Source: Aplectana chamaeleonis (Eukaryota > Nematoda > Chromadorea > Rhabditida > Cosmocercidae). From it: a stretch of DNA of 64,000 nucleotides. A program made the position numbers and the translations under genes. Numbering within the stretch: position 1 is the first letter of the stretch; each line of letters begins with the position of its first letter. The stretch lies in the NCBI GenBank assembly GCA_029168955.1, contig JAPDOI010000186.1, positions 372,001 through 436,000 of the forward strand, in the 5' to 3' direction. Under the pieces are notes generated by a model, which saw nothing but the letters and a program-made list of their open reading frames with translations, was not told the DNA's origin and searched no databases. This document shows, in pieces, positions 21,930-33,094 of the stretch.

Positions 21930-22417
21930 AGGCAGTGTTCACGATAATCTTCAATTTTGAGATTATTCGCTATATTGATTGAGTGGCCCCCGGGTAGAAC
22001 TAAAATGACGTAGAAAGAGAGAAAAACGCACCAGAAGTACACGAAATCCTCAAGTATCAGCCCGCCTCTTAAGTATCACCGGAGCTTTTTGTTGTGACCA
22101 TGAAATCCTTTGTGGACCCGTCTTTTGCAATTCTATACAATCTATTGTTCCGTTCTTTCCTTACAACCCTAACTAATCCTGCTTTGCGTAAAATATTCTT
22201 CTATTTTCGATTGACCCATTTTTCCACCGGTGACAACCACCATGAACACGTTCATCTCACCGGACAACTAGTCCACGTTATAAAATAATGTCACTGAAAT
22301 ACGACGTTTTAATGCGTTTTCTGCCGTTCCTTCGTAATTTTGGTAACACTTGGAGGCCAACGCATTGTTTTATGTAAGAAACTCGGGGACAAAAATCATC
22401 GTGAACACTGCCTTTAA
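21926..22417. mobile_element. TTAA-flanked MITE (family A ends), different interior
   Basis: Starts TTAAAGGCAGTGTTCACGAT and ends CGTGAACACTGCCTTTAA. The termini match family A, but the interior (including CCGGTGACAACCACCATGAA) does not match the other A copies. It resembles instead 32,360-32,455, which may be a decayed relative. Confidence 0.83.
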
Positions 22418-24850
22418 ATAGCCTGATTTTCTCCGTTTTCTTTTCTGATTCTGATTGTTCTGGTTTGCTCTCCGTTTTTTGTACTTATTTCTAAGCGATT
22501 TTCTCACTCCAGAGGTATGGTTCCGAACTTGGAATAAAAGTGCCTCTATTACAGTTTCATTCCCACATAGTTTGAGCTTATAATTTGAGTCTCGCTGGCG
22601 GATTCGGCCAAATTACCGGTCTCATGTTGAAAATCAGAAACCCATGTTTCGAAATTCCGGTGATTGGTACTAAGGTGCCATAGCTAGCTGGTTTGGCTAA
22701 ATCTTGCTTCAATGGCTATGCACACCGATCTGTCCTATTTTTCGTGACCACGTTCTATATTTGAAGCTTCCTATCAGCCTCCGTTATAGAGAAACCAGCT
22801 CGTATAGGGACGATACCGATTTATTATGAATCAGATACATTCAAAAGGCAACTATTCATGAACAAAGCACTGTAATCTTCAAAACTCCTTTCCCTACCAT
22901 GCCTTCTGACAACGAAAAGGGGCACGTCATCTCCTCTGCTCGGGCATGATTGAGTAACCAATGAATCGCCGGGAAGGCAAGCCAATCGTGCATCGCGGTT
23001 TACGATTTGCCGAGTAATCCTGGAGCCTATGGCTGGAGTAAGCATTTTGAATGGTGGAAGAAGCTGTTAACCCGAGATGGTAATGAACTGTGCTAACTCC
23101 TATCGCACACAGTCGTGAGCCTCAGCCGTGAGCCAACGCTTCGCTTCCGGTGTCTATAACGATTGTGTTGAGGTCTGTCAACCTTCTCAAAAATATTGAT
23201 CGAGAGGGAGAAGTTACAAGGACCATAACTTCCGCAAAGGCTTGAAGGCGCTTGCTTCAGGACCGCTCACAACCATCTTTCCACAACTTGGTCCATGGCA
23301 CACCCTCTGGTTGTCCCTTGTTTTTCACTTTCTGGAGGATTTCGAATTTTTAGTGATCTTCTCTGACTATGAGAATTTGAATTCTCTCCGGACAGACTCT
23401 ATCCTCCTCCAGGCTCAAGAGTCTTCTAACAATCAAAACACTTTCTCTAGTCAGTGGTTTTAAGATTACGCGTCATCTTGTTCACCACTATCCACAATCG
23501 GCTCATCTTTCCGACATTTCTTCGGTTTTTCCATTGTGTTCGAGTACGATATGTTGTTCTTTTTCGTTGTCGCTAAGCATGGTAAGGCAAGGCATTTTGA
23601 AGAATAACCGCATGATTAAATATTAGTTGATCATCTAATGGGTCTAAATCGTATTAATTCTATATCATCCCTAAATAAGTTGGCTTTCATAAGCGACCCT
23701 ATCATTATGAAACGTGGCATATTTAGTTTGCACTGTTTAAAGAGCCATAGATAATCTGGTCAGCCGATCTGTGTGCACAAGGATGTTCCAGTGTGCCCAA
23801 TCGAATAATGTATTTTCAGTGCATGATAACTGAGGCTCCATATAGATTCAGGAATTTTCAGGATGGAAATATTATTATGAAACGCACTGTACTAGTGATA
23901 GGTTCATTAAAACGCAGGAGATGTTGTGAGTGAGGTGCAGTCGTTTTCGGAACGAGGATGTCAATGGTTACCAATTCAGCATCGTTTCTCGAGGCATCGA
24001 GGAAATACCAGTGCCCTGATAAGAAAAAATAGCATGTTCATCGTATCCGCCACGTAGGGATATCGTTTACCACCCTCAGTCCTAAGTGGCATTGGAACTG
24101 GCCGCGAGGTGTTCAGAACTAACTAAAATGGCGAAGAACAGTAGCCGAAAGACTGTATGAATAGCACTTTCCGTCTCAGATTACAACAGTAATAGAGTGG
24201 GTAACCGATCTCTGAAGTCGGCGCCCATCTTGACTGCAAGGAGCACGCGACGATGAATCGAGAAGTCTGCTCCTATGTATACTCTCAGTGGTTTCCTACA
24301 TTAGAACTCACTTCGTAATAGCTCTTAAATGAAATGACTTCATCGTGTACTTCCGTATGCCTTGTTCTCTTGCCTTCGTTACAGTGTTTCGTCTAAATCA
24401 AAAATGCCGACTTCATTAAATGCATTCGTGCTGTTTGCGATGTTGAAGGTAAAAACACCACCACTGCACTGCATATTAAGGTCGTGCTTGTTGTTGTGCT
24501 GGTGCACTAACTTAATCGGGTGATGTCCTTCACTTCAAAGAACCTTCGCGTGATCGCGAAAACATTGATGTCCTTGTAACAAACAGAGAGAAATGATATG
24601 ACACCGACAGCGTATGATATGGCTCGTTTCTGTAAGGGATCATTTCACGGTTCCAGGACTGCGCGTGCCGTCCACTTTCTTATAGGGTTGAAGAAACAGC
24701 TGCCGAGAAACCGGTCGAACTTTGAAACTGGATCATCCACCGTTTTCCTCGCTGTAACTTGCACCTGGCGCTGAAAATGGAAGAACAAACAGAAAAAGTT
24801 GAGATTGCTGTCGTTACCTTGAGATACACTCCGTTTTGGAACGAAGGTTT
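22418..24850. other. Long stretch without a supported gene
   Basis: Only weak signals. A minus-strand frame (23,045-22,824) is open and polar (RRHGRERSFEDYSALFMN), with its TAA overlapping an AATAAA, but no acceptor was found. A plus frame at 23,242-23,463 has no support. No repeat ends recognised. This is among the least repeat-marked parts of the window. Confidence 0.45.
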
Positions 24851-24851
24851 C

Positions 24852-25118
24852 AGGGATCTTGATCGAATTCACAGCGCGGATGGGGCTAAGATCCAGTTCG
24901 GCTGGCACACGTGACGCACGCGACGAAAAACCGCTGTGTTCACATCGTCGTTGGGGCGCGTTAACCGAACGCCAGCTAGTTTTTTTTTCTTAGGGGGCGC
25001 ACGGTGAACGCGCCCAGACGGCGACGTAAACGCAGCGGTTTTTCTTCGCGGACGTCAGGTGTGCCAGCCGAACTGCTCCTTTGCCCCACCAGCGCTGTGA
25101 ACTCGATTAACATCCCTA
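24852..25118. mobile_element. Palindromic element, about 267 bp
   Basis: Left arm AGGGATCTTGATCGAATTCA, CAGTTCGGCTGGCACAC, GAAAAACCGCTG; right arm the reverse complement (CAGCGGTTTTTCTTCG, GTGTGCCAGCCGAACTG, TGAACTCGATTAACATCCCT). The arms diverge by roughly 10-15%. Short frames on both strands share VPAEL-like peptides only because the arms are inverted copies. Confidence 0.75.
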
Positions 25119-25462
25119 GGTTACATGCTGTATTACGGGCATGGACACATATGTCGTTCTCTTCCTCTCTCCCGCCACAAGCCCGCAATTCACGATATAA
25201 CCTTGACCCCGAAGCTCAAGGAACGTAAATTCGCATCGAACTTCAGAAAAAGATGGGTAGTCCCCGTACCCCCGCTCCAACGACCCCAGTTGTGAGTGTT
25301 TCCTCAACTGAGGAGCTCCGGTTCAGCGGTGCAGATACAGTATGCCAAACAATCTAAAGCACCCCACAAAATAACCCTTCTCGCGACGCCGCGCACATAA
25401 ACTAGGCCTTGCCAGCTCACAATCAGACTTGTCTTGTAGCTGCTGTCGCGTGTCGTCGCCTG

Positions 25463-25952
25463 TTAAAGGCACAGTACACCCCCAGATGAGTTTAGAGGTT
25501 TTCATGTAATTTTCTAGAAGACCCCTCCGGTATGACACGTGCCAAATGCCAGATCTCATCTCCTCAAAATGAGCGAGATAGAAGCGACCACCACAGGCCC
25601 GACCCCCTTCGCTCACCACCACAGGCCCGACCCTCTCACAGATTCTCGAAATCGATAGCGACTCGATGGATGGATGAATTCAAACAAGTCGTCGTTCTGC
25701 AGTCTATTACCGGACTGTCTCCTTATCCTGGCTTTCTTTCACGCAATGATTGCGAATGAAGAGAAACACAGGCTTGAGACAACTCGTCCACCAATTTTTC
25801 ACCCTCAAAATCTGGGCATCCTTGAAGAGCCATATCTCTGTTCAAAGGGGGTCTTGGACGATTTCAGAGATACCAGTGTGATCAGCGTGTGACTCTCTCA
25901 TGAGATAAATATGAAATCCGAAAATTAATTTTTTAGGTGTCCTGTGCCTTCA
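25463..25952. mobile_element. TTAA-type MITE (family D)
   Basis: Left end TTAAAGGCACAGTACACC; right end GGTGTCCTGTGCCTTCAA, so the right TTAA has decayed to TTCA. About 490 bp, similar in length to families A and B. The interior holds two direct CACCACAGGCCCGACCC units (25,589 and 25,617). Confidence 0.72.
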
Positions 25953-26179
25953 AGTGTCTGTCTCTGTCACAGCGTCGGCTCCGTGCGTGATGGCTTTCCG
26001 CCTATCCTCGACATCTTCCGATCACGCCTTCATCGCAACACACACAAGGCCTTGTAGAGGTAAGGTGGCTTCCATACTGGCCACTGTGGGGAAATCGCTC
26101 TCTTTGGACTAGAGCTTAGACGTTTTCAGCAGCGGACTGCGACAAAGGTGTGCGGTGTTATCTGAGGTTGCAGTTATAA

Positions 26180-27165
26180 CAAAATTTCTACCCCAATTGG
26201 AATATCAGACTGTAGCAAAAGATCTACGAGGTTTCTTTGAATTTCTACAACTGCAAATGATTTTTCAGGAAAACAGGCGACAGGAAAAACCGCATTATAC
26301 ACTTCGCTTTCTTTGATCTGGTGATGGCGTTTGATCGTGTTTCTCATATGGATGGCGCGGAGGTCCAGAAGTGTTCCAGAACGGTCCGTACGATGGACGA
26401 GATTGATGTACATAGAGCCGACAAGTGTGGCAAGATGCTGAGCAGGAATAAATGAGCCCATTCCTGTCCGTGTTGGAGTCCATCAAAGGCCTGTCTTGTC
26501 ACCATTGCTGTTTATACTCTGCATTGAAGCAATCACATGGGATATACAGAAACCGCACCCGTGGTTGCTACTCCACGCTGACGATGTTGTGTTGGCAGCC
26601 GACACGAGGGAGGAGTTGGAAATTCGAGTGCAGCTCTGTGAAGGTCGGAAAATTCGAGTGCAGCTCTGTAAAGGTCGCTTGCGACATTTTGGACTGCGGC
26701 TCAACATCGCGAGGACCGAATACATGGAATGTGGCGCGCACTTGGCTCAAGAGCCACCTACAATGGCGATGGATCATCGGAAGCTCAGGGACGCGTAATG
26801 GCCGCTTTGATGAAATGGAGAGCAACTGAGGGCGTGATGTGTGACAAGAAGATTCGGGATCGGGTCACGAACGACAATGTGCGTCGTGCCACCTTCGGAG
26901 TTGCACCAATAACTGTAAAGATGAAGGAAGCCCGGCTGAGATAGCTTGGACATGTTCACTAAGAGACGCTAGTTCCGTGGCCAAAACTGCACTTAGCTTG
27001 GAGGTGGCCGGTGTTGAGCCGCGAAGTAGACCGAAAACGCATGGCTCGATCGCGTGAAAACCGACATGGTTGAGGCACGACTCACTTCGGAGGACGCAGC
27101 TGACAGGAATAAGTGGACAAGAACGAAACAAGCAGATCTTACATCAACGTGGGATAAACGCTGAG
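26180..27165 (+). pseudogene. RTE-type LINE reverse transcriptase, decayed 3' part
   Basis: Plus-strand peptide blocks match RTE-clade non-LTR retrotransposons in order: FFDLVMAFDRVSH (RT motif A), SPLLFILCIEAITWDIQ, then LLHADDVVLAAD (the YADD-equivalent of motif C), then FGLRLNIARTEYME, then the C-terminal EGVMCDKKIRDRV and EARLTSEDAADRNKW near 27,060-27,110. Frameshifts and stops separate these blocks. A 30-bp tandem duplication at about 26,618-26,677 repeats IRVQLC(E/K)GR inside the palm. The 5' endonuclease half is absent, as is common for 5'-truncated LINEs. Confidence 0.85.
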
Positions 27166-27734
27166 AAGAAAAAGAGGTAACAAGAAATAGCTGAAATTCT
27201 GGGTAAAGAACAGAAACAGCAGTGACCTGGAGATGATGTGATTTTGCCCTTGAAGTCAAATTGTTGTGTAACTTCTACAATACGAATTCGTATAGTGATC
27301 GGTCGACCCAAAATCGACAATTTTAAGCATTGGCTCCTGAACATTTATTCTCAATAAAACTCTCATCTTATCATGCTAAATCATCATTGGCATTTTATGA
27401 TAATTGTGCTTCATTATACCTCAAAATAGCTCCTCTCAACAGGGCCTTGGAAATTTTTCAGATTTAGAAAAATCCAGTTTGAATAAAGGTGCTTAGAAAA
27501 AACTCAAAAACGCACGCTTTCTGTCCGAATCCTACGAGCGGTATCGTAGATTGAGTTAGAACTCGAACTTATCGTGAAGTTTTGATAATGCTGAGTGTGG
27601 AAATTAACAGCGTTACCTGGCATTCCCGTGGAAGCAAGATTACTGACACGAATGTTAACGAAGTAGAAGTAGCTCCGCAATCTACGAACTCCCCGCCTGA
27701 ATACATTTTCTTCAATCCTCCCCCCCCCCCTCCT
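27166..27734. other. Stretch without a supported gene
   Basis: Mostly AT-rich. No transposon ends, no exon signals. A C-tract at 27,720-27,730 precedes the GC-rich dispersed repeat. Confidence 0.45.
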
Positions 27735-27915
27735 AGGATGAGGATCGTGGGGGCTATCTAGCGCGGGGGCCACTATTGCACGATGCACTCGGCCACGCCC
27801 GTCTTACTGTGCGGCACTAAATTTGAGCACATACCTGGGGTTTACCTCCCCTGCCAAAATCAAGAGAGTAGTTGCAGCGATAGCACACTGCCACCCCCCG
27901 CTGCGATAGCACCGG
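27735..27915. repeat. GC-rich dispersed repeat, copy 3
   Basis: Shares TGCACTCGGCCACGCCC, CGGCACTAAATTTGAGCAC and the terminal GCTGCGATAGCACC with 18,340-18,596. Confidence 0.65.
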
Positions 27916-28017
27916 ATCGTGTTTAATTTCTCATCTCTTTCAACTTTTCCTTGAAAATATTTTGCGAGTAATGTTTTAATTTAGCTGTATTATTTCCCAA
28001 AAATCAAGCTGTTTCAG

Positions 28018-28168
28018 AAATGGATAAAATCAAAGAAGTGCATGTAGGCAGGGAGTTCGCCGTGCGTAGTGAGGCTGCGTACTTGCGGAATTGGTACGGC
28101 AAATGCTTCGAGTCGCCTGTGACCCGACGCTTCGCGCGTAGGATGCAGAGCGGCTTCCTGCCCCCCTT
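28018..28168 (+). CDS. Candidate first exon of an unidentified host gene
   Basis: A strong acceptor (AAGCTGTTTCAG) is followed by AAATGG, with the ATG at 28,020. The frame MDKIKEVHVGREFAVRSEAA continues to MQSGFLPPL and reaches a strong donor CCTT|GTAAGC at 28,168 (phase 2). Third positions are GC-rich, unlike the flanks, which fits real coding sequence. The acceptor two bases before ATG would suit spliced-leader addition. The next exon was not found. Downstream DNA is a mariner, so the gene may be truncated or have a long intron. If the donor is ignored the frame stops at TAA one codon later (50 aa). Confidence 0.4.
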
Positions 28169-28387
28169 GTAAGCGTTCATATTTAACTCTGAAGGCTATT
28201 TGGATGGTTGAACCCGAATAAGGGGTCTGTTTTCACTCTTTGAAAGAGAAAGGATTGAGACCCACATCTTGACAAGAGCTCTAAAGGAACCAAAACCCAG
28301 GGAGAATGAGCTTTTCTCACCAGAATCACGTTCAACCGCTCTTAGAATGGACTCCTCATGTTGCTTGAAGACTTCTCGCAATATATA

Positions 28388-30032
28388 GGTTGTAACATAA
28401 GTCTTGGAAGATTTTTGGTTACAATTCTGGAACTTTCCATTCCTAGTCGATATAGATCAACTGACTCATGATAGTGAGAGAAGTATCTGAAAGCTTCTTA
28501 GCGAAACCTTTATAAACGCGCGCTCTCACTTCACCGTCGAATTATGCGTCCTCTTTCTTCACCCCAGCGTCGACTCCTTGCGTTCCACGAGTGGCGCCGC
28601 GGCACCTCGGCGGTGACTACAGTCGCCAATATCAACGCTGTCTTTGGTGAGGAGTCTGTCAACTACAATACCTGCGCTAAGTTTTGTAAAAACGGGGAGC
28701 ATCTGGCAAACTTGGCAAAAAAGCGTCCGATGCACGTAACTTTTTGAATGAAGACTTTTTTTAATTCTGAAAACGCTATCATATTTACAGATCAATTCGC
28801 TACCTAATTGTGTAACAATTGTGCCTAATTTCCCTAAAATCGCTTGGTTTTTGAAGGGAATAGTTTTTGCAATTGATTTTCAAACACGTCGCGCGTGGCG
28901 AAGTGCGGCGAAACTTTGAGCAGTATTTGTACAGGTTATGGAAGAGTAATCTGCATGGTTTCTTCATAAATTAAGTGCAGGTGAGAGAATCTCACGGATG
29001 GTGTCTGTTGAATTCTCGAAATCCTTCATTAAACACGCCTGAGAGCTACCTGAGAATCGAGGTATGTTGCGAAAGCCCAGGGTTCTTAAATGAAGGATGT
29101 CGAGAATTAAACTTACGCGAACCTTGAGATGCTCTTACCTGCACCTCATTTATTAATATTAAACGCAGATTGCTCTTCCATCACTTGTACAATTACTGCT
29201 CAAAGTTTCGCCTCACTTCGCCGCGCGCGACGTTTTTTGGAAAACCGATTGCAAAAAATATTTCCTACAAAAACAAAGCGATTTTAGGGAACTAAGGCCT
29301 ACAAATCACATGGTTAGGTAGCAATTTAATCTGTGAATATAACAGCGTTTTCAGAATCAGAAAAAGTCTTCATTCAAAAAAGTTACATACATCGGACGCT
29401 TTTTTTGCCAAGTTTGCCAAATGCTCCCCGTTTTTACGAAACTTAGCGCGGGTATTGTACTCCACCGTTCATCGCTGGTTTAATCGCTTTTAGGAGGGAG
29501 ATACCGACTTCAAAGACAAATCGTAGAAGACTCGACCATTCAAGAGTCATCGAAGAGAATCCAGAAGCGAGTGTGCGGGAATTGGCAACGAAGATCGGGT
29601 GCAACCATATGACCATCGATCGTCGTCTTTTGAATCTTGGATATCGGAAAGTAGTCGCACACCCTCATGCTCTCACCGACGGTCAAAGAATGACCCGACT
29701 ATCTATATGTCAGTCTTTTCTCCTCCGCTCCAACAGGAAGGACTTTCTGGAGGATGTGGTGACTGGAGAGGAGAGTTGGATACTATACGACGCTGGAGCA
29801 CACAGAGCCTTCTGGCTTCCTCGAGGCGAACAGCCGCCAACTCAGTCGAAACCGGACCTTCATCACAGGACTTCATCGATGCACAGACTCCTGAGTTCTG
29901 GGAAAAGGGAATCAGCGACTTGCCTATTATATGGAGTAAGGTTGTAGATAGTTATGGTGATTATATTGTGGATTGAATGTGTAAAGCAATAGAGATAATT
30001 TTTTTTAATCTTTCAAGACCTATGTTACAACC
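28388..30032 (+). pseudogene. Mariner-family transposon, decayed and interrupted
   Basis: Terminal repeats GGTTGTAACATAAGTCTTGG and, inverted, GGTTGTAACATAGGTCTTG. Transposase fragments in order: MRPLSSPQRRLLAFHEWRRG and INAVFGEESVN (first helix-turn-helix, from 28,544), then after a nested insertion STVHRWFNRF, then from about 29,540 to 29,870 SVRELATKIGCNHMTIDRRL, LGYRKVVAHPHALTDGQR, FLEDVVTGEESWILYD, and finally PEFWEKGISDLP and the C-terminal YGDYIVD. There are stops after WFNRF and DKS, one frameshift, and the central catalytic region (second and third Asp) is deleted. The first catalytic Asp (TGDESW in relatives) is Glu. Confidence 0.85.
28666..29457. mobile_element. Palindromic Tc1/mariner-type MITE (CAATACC ends) inside the mariner
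   Basis: 792 bp with inverted ends CAATACCTGCGCTAAGTTTT and CAATACCCGCGCTAAGTTTC and TA on both sides (28,664-28,665 and 29,458-29,459). The arms extend almost to the middle (near 29,060), so the whole element is one large imperfect hairpin. Removing it with one TA restores VNYSTVHRWF of the mariner helix-turn-helix. A second member is at 53,882-55,461. Confidence 0.85.
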
Positions 30033-30557
30033 ATACCTTCTTTAATTTCGCGAGTAATTGAACTTTCTCCCTATTTTACGTTATATGCGAGCTGGCCACG
30101 ACAGAAGCTTGTATGCAACTTACCATAATGAGGAAACTAAACTACATGCGAGATGAAAAGGAGTTAGTTGCGTGATGTCCTTTAGTAACCTCATTCAAAA
30201 CGTCATAGTTACCTATAGGTGGGTTCGTTTGGTATTTCAAGGCAGCGCTCACGACGTGGAACCTGTCGAATTCTCTATAGGAAATTAAAGGCTTATTTGT
30301 GATCGACGCATGGGTGAGGAAAAACGCCAAGGGAACTCACCCAAAACCTTCCAGAAAAGCACCTCTGGAAATGTTAAACCTCGCCTCGACAAATAGACCT
30401 CAGATTCGGGTTCAGCACTCTAAATAACCCCAATAGAAAGTTTTGAGCCGAATCCGAATTTTTTCTTCTGAACGCCCCTAAAATTCAGATGGGAAAAATT
30501 TCCCATTACCTTTTTGTGAAGCAATAAAAATGCCATTTTTTCGAATCCCACGGCCAT
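30033..30557. other. Stretch without a supported gene
   Basis: AT-rich, no recognised element ends or exon signals. Confidence 0.45.
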
Positions 30558-31042
30558 TTAAAGGCAGTGTTCACGATTAGAATCGCTTTTCCGCCTATCT
30601 TGAAGACGGTCCCATGCTGATTCCAACGATGTTTTTGGAATCGTACAAGACCTTCTGGGAACGGAGTTATGGCCCCTCAAAAATTGAGCTGAGGAAACAT
30701 GGTGGACTAGTTGTCCGAGGCTTGTAACTTCCGTCTTTTGCAGCCGATGTATGCGAGCTGACCTGAGTAAAGAGAGAAGTTGGGAATAAAAGGAAGAACG
30801 GGGCTATAGATCGGAAATCATCGCTCATCTCACAATCTCGAGCATTCATTTGTTCACGTCGGTGGGCGTGGAAAGTGCATATGGGGGTGACGAGCTGACG
30901 GGTGTCCAACTTTGGGGCCGTAGGGGACCGTTCCAAGCTCATTTTTCCTAGTTTTTTCAACGCTAGGGTTGCGCTAGGCCCCGTAGCTGCCGATCTCCAC
31001 TACAAAAACAGACATGGTTTTTATCGTGGACACTGCCTTTAA
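30558..31042. mobile_element. TTAA-flanked MITE (family A), complete
   Basis: Starts TTAAAGGCAGTGTTCACGAT and ends TCGTGGACACTGCCTTTAA, 485 bp including both TTAA. The interior matches 1-402 and 51,051-51,546, for example the reverse of GGAACGGTCCCCTACGGCC. Non-coding. Confidence 0.87.
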
Positions 31043-31065
31043 AGAATTACAAGCACGTGTCACTT

Positions 31066-32130
31066 ATTTCCATGTTCATGTTCATGTTTATTACATAAGG
31101 CAAACTTATGTGAAGGTAGTCGAAGATATAAATGAGTGAGGGTAGAACGAACATCATTACACCGAAACGATAAAACGTAAGTAATAGTCTGTGTCAACGT
31201 GCGATCATTGAAACAGACACAACAGAAAATGTTAAAGAGGAGTAAAAAAACAAAAAAAGTAAAAAAAATCTGAAGAAAAAAGGGAACAAACGACTAGTGC
31301 GGCAAACTTAATTGTCTGACAGAAACCTGTTTGCAACGCTTAAAAAACCAGGGAGTGTGCTATGAATCTGAAAACGCTAAGCTTGACGTATTTTGAACCG
31401 GCACGACAAACGATGGAGTCGGCCCTCAGAGAAGACCTGGCTCGGGGTATTTGGAGTTTTAAAGTGGGGCCTTGTGCTATCGACCGCTCAACTTTTCTTT
31501 CTTCTACGGGAGAGTGATTCAATGCCAAGCTCTAAGTTTCGTTTTTGATTCCGAGGTACAGATTCATACCTGGATTTAACCAGACCTAAAAATAATTTTC
31601 TTGTGAAGCTATTTAGAACTTTTTCTACAATGACCGTACGCTTTGTCTCTACTGGGTAAAATACGGTAGTACCGTATTCCAGAATTGGTCTAATGTAGAT
31701 TTTATAGGTTGTGAAAGAGTTTTGGGATCTGTAGTAGACAATCACCTGTACAGGTTACGTACTTTACGCATTGGTTTTTGTTCCTGCAAGGTTTTTGTTG
31801 CAGAGCGTATCGAAATCAAGATTTTCCGACAATAAAAACCAAGGTGACGATTAGAAAATCACGGTGATTAATTTCGGTTACCGATGAAATTTGAACGCCA
31901 TCAATGCTGTATACAGCTGTTGCATTATTTTTCTCAGTTGCAAAATTTTCGTTTTCTGTTTTGTAAGGTGAGATTCCATTGCTGTGACCATTTATAGATG
32001 GCACTGATGGCCGCCTGTATTGATTGGATATCATCTTGTTTCCGGAAACATTTGTAAATTTTCAAGTCACCTGAAATATACTGTCCTAGACCTACAGCAA
32101 TGACAACATGGTTTTCCAAATCGCCACGGG
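31066..32130 (-). pseudogene. CR1-like LINE, 3' end of ORF2 with tail
   Basis: Minus-strand peptides in order: DLKIYKCFRKQDDIQSIQ and IYKWSQQWNLTLQNRK (RT palm-thumb), then TYKIYIRPILEYGTTVFYPV (thumb motif typical of CR1/jockey-type RTs), LNSFTRKLFLGL, LELGIESLSRRRKKS, then ARSSLRADSIVCRAGSKYVK near the C-terminus. Several frameshifts. The element ends near 31,080 with a short tandem AACATGAACATGAACATG, matching the microsatellite tails of CR1-type LINEs. 5'-truncated at about 32,130. Confidence 0.8.
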
Positions 32131-32277
32131 TGGGTAAAGCAGTCCTTAGTTAGTGGAGCTGTTTTTTTCAACACTGAATTCTTTTTTGAGCCCGTGTTCT
32201 TTTCTGTCGGAACCTAATTAGTACTATGGTGTTTTTGAATATTTAGTGCTTATTTTATGGAATGGAATATAATCACA

Positions 32278-32365
32278 AGATATCACTAGCTGAGTTAAAC
32301 ACAAAACTACGTTGAACACCTAACAATAAGTTTTGCGTTCAACTCAGCTACCTGTGATATTTTCT
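32278..32365. repeat. Small palindrome
   Basis: AGATATCACTAGCTGAGTT pairs with AACTCAGCTACCTGTGATATT, and the internal AACACAAAACTACGTTGAAC pairs with GTTTTGCGTTCAA. Probably a small MITE. The flanks 32,131-32,277 hold nothing recognised. Confidence 0.55.
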
Positions 32366-32830
32366 AATAAATACTGTTTTGCATGAAATATTCTTTCATT
32401 TTCTATTGAGCCAATTTTAACCGGTGACAACCAACGGGAACATGTTCATTCAGTTCCCCTTGCATACTTGGGGGGGGGGCGCTGCGACGCGAAAAAAATG
32501 GGCATGACCAAGTGCGATGGTCAAGTGCCCCCTCGCTGCCGCGATAGCACCCACAAACCTGGATTTGGGAAGGGGTGATTTCGGATAAATCAAAAATTTT
32601 GAGCACTGAACGGTAATTTGACTGTAAAATTGGTATCGTATGAATGGCACAGCCTTACAGATCGCATTGATACTTTGCGTTTCTTATCGTGTGTTGACGC
32701 AAACTCGGTGCACATATGTCATGAAACGCAGTCGGCTTGGATAGTACTGATACTTTGCGCTCCGTATTGGGCGTTGACGCAAACTCGGCGCACGAATGTT
32801 TTGAGACATGCGCATCGAGTTTGTTCTTTC
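32360..32830. repeat. Mixture of decayed repeats
   Basis: 32,360-32,455 resembles the interior of the MITE at 21,926-22,417 (ACCGGTGACAACCA). 32,470-32,555 is a partial GC-rich dispersed repeat (CGAAAAAAATGGGCATGACC, CGCGATAGCACC). 32,693-32,712 and 32,773-32,791 carry two GTTGACGCAAACTCGG motifs from the TAAC palindromes. Confidence 0.5.
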
Positions 32831-32980
32831 TGGGTCCTCATGTGCCTGAGGTTTTGAGAACACGGCTTGACTTCTGCTAACTTATTGGGTCTCTGATCGA
32901 AGAGAGGCTACTGCGTCCGCTTCTGCATCCTCACCAAGTGAGTGTAACGCTCAGAGTCCTCTTAGAGTCCCTTTGTACAA

Positions 32981-33094
32981 ATTGGTCTAGTGAGTGGATG
33001 GGTTTGCGGATGTAGCTCGTCGCACGCGTTCGAACCCCCCGCTGGCCGGTGATGTTGCGAACGCCGCTCAACCTTGTCCATTCACTAGACTAAT
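32981..33094. repeat. Palindromic short element, diverged member
   Basis: Ends ATTGGTCTAGTGAGTGGATG and CATTCACTAGACTAAT are inverted. The core contains CGTTCGAACCCCCC, a box-B-like motif, but the TGTAGCTCGT that might serve as box A is only about 10 bp away, too close for a tRNA. Confidence 0.6.

Noticed and set aside
22824..23045. Minus-strand terminal exon with AATAAA at its stop codon
   Set aside because: The polyA hexamer overlaps the stop codon and no acceptor was found; kept only as a remark in the surrounding stretch.
32984..33094. tRNA or tRNA-derived SINE suggested by CGTTCGAACCCC
   Set aside because: Spacing between the box-A-like and box-B-like motifs is about 10 bp, no acceptor stem or anticodon arm folds, and the unit is a palindrome related to 10.3-kb copies without the motif.
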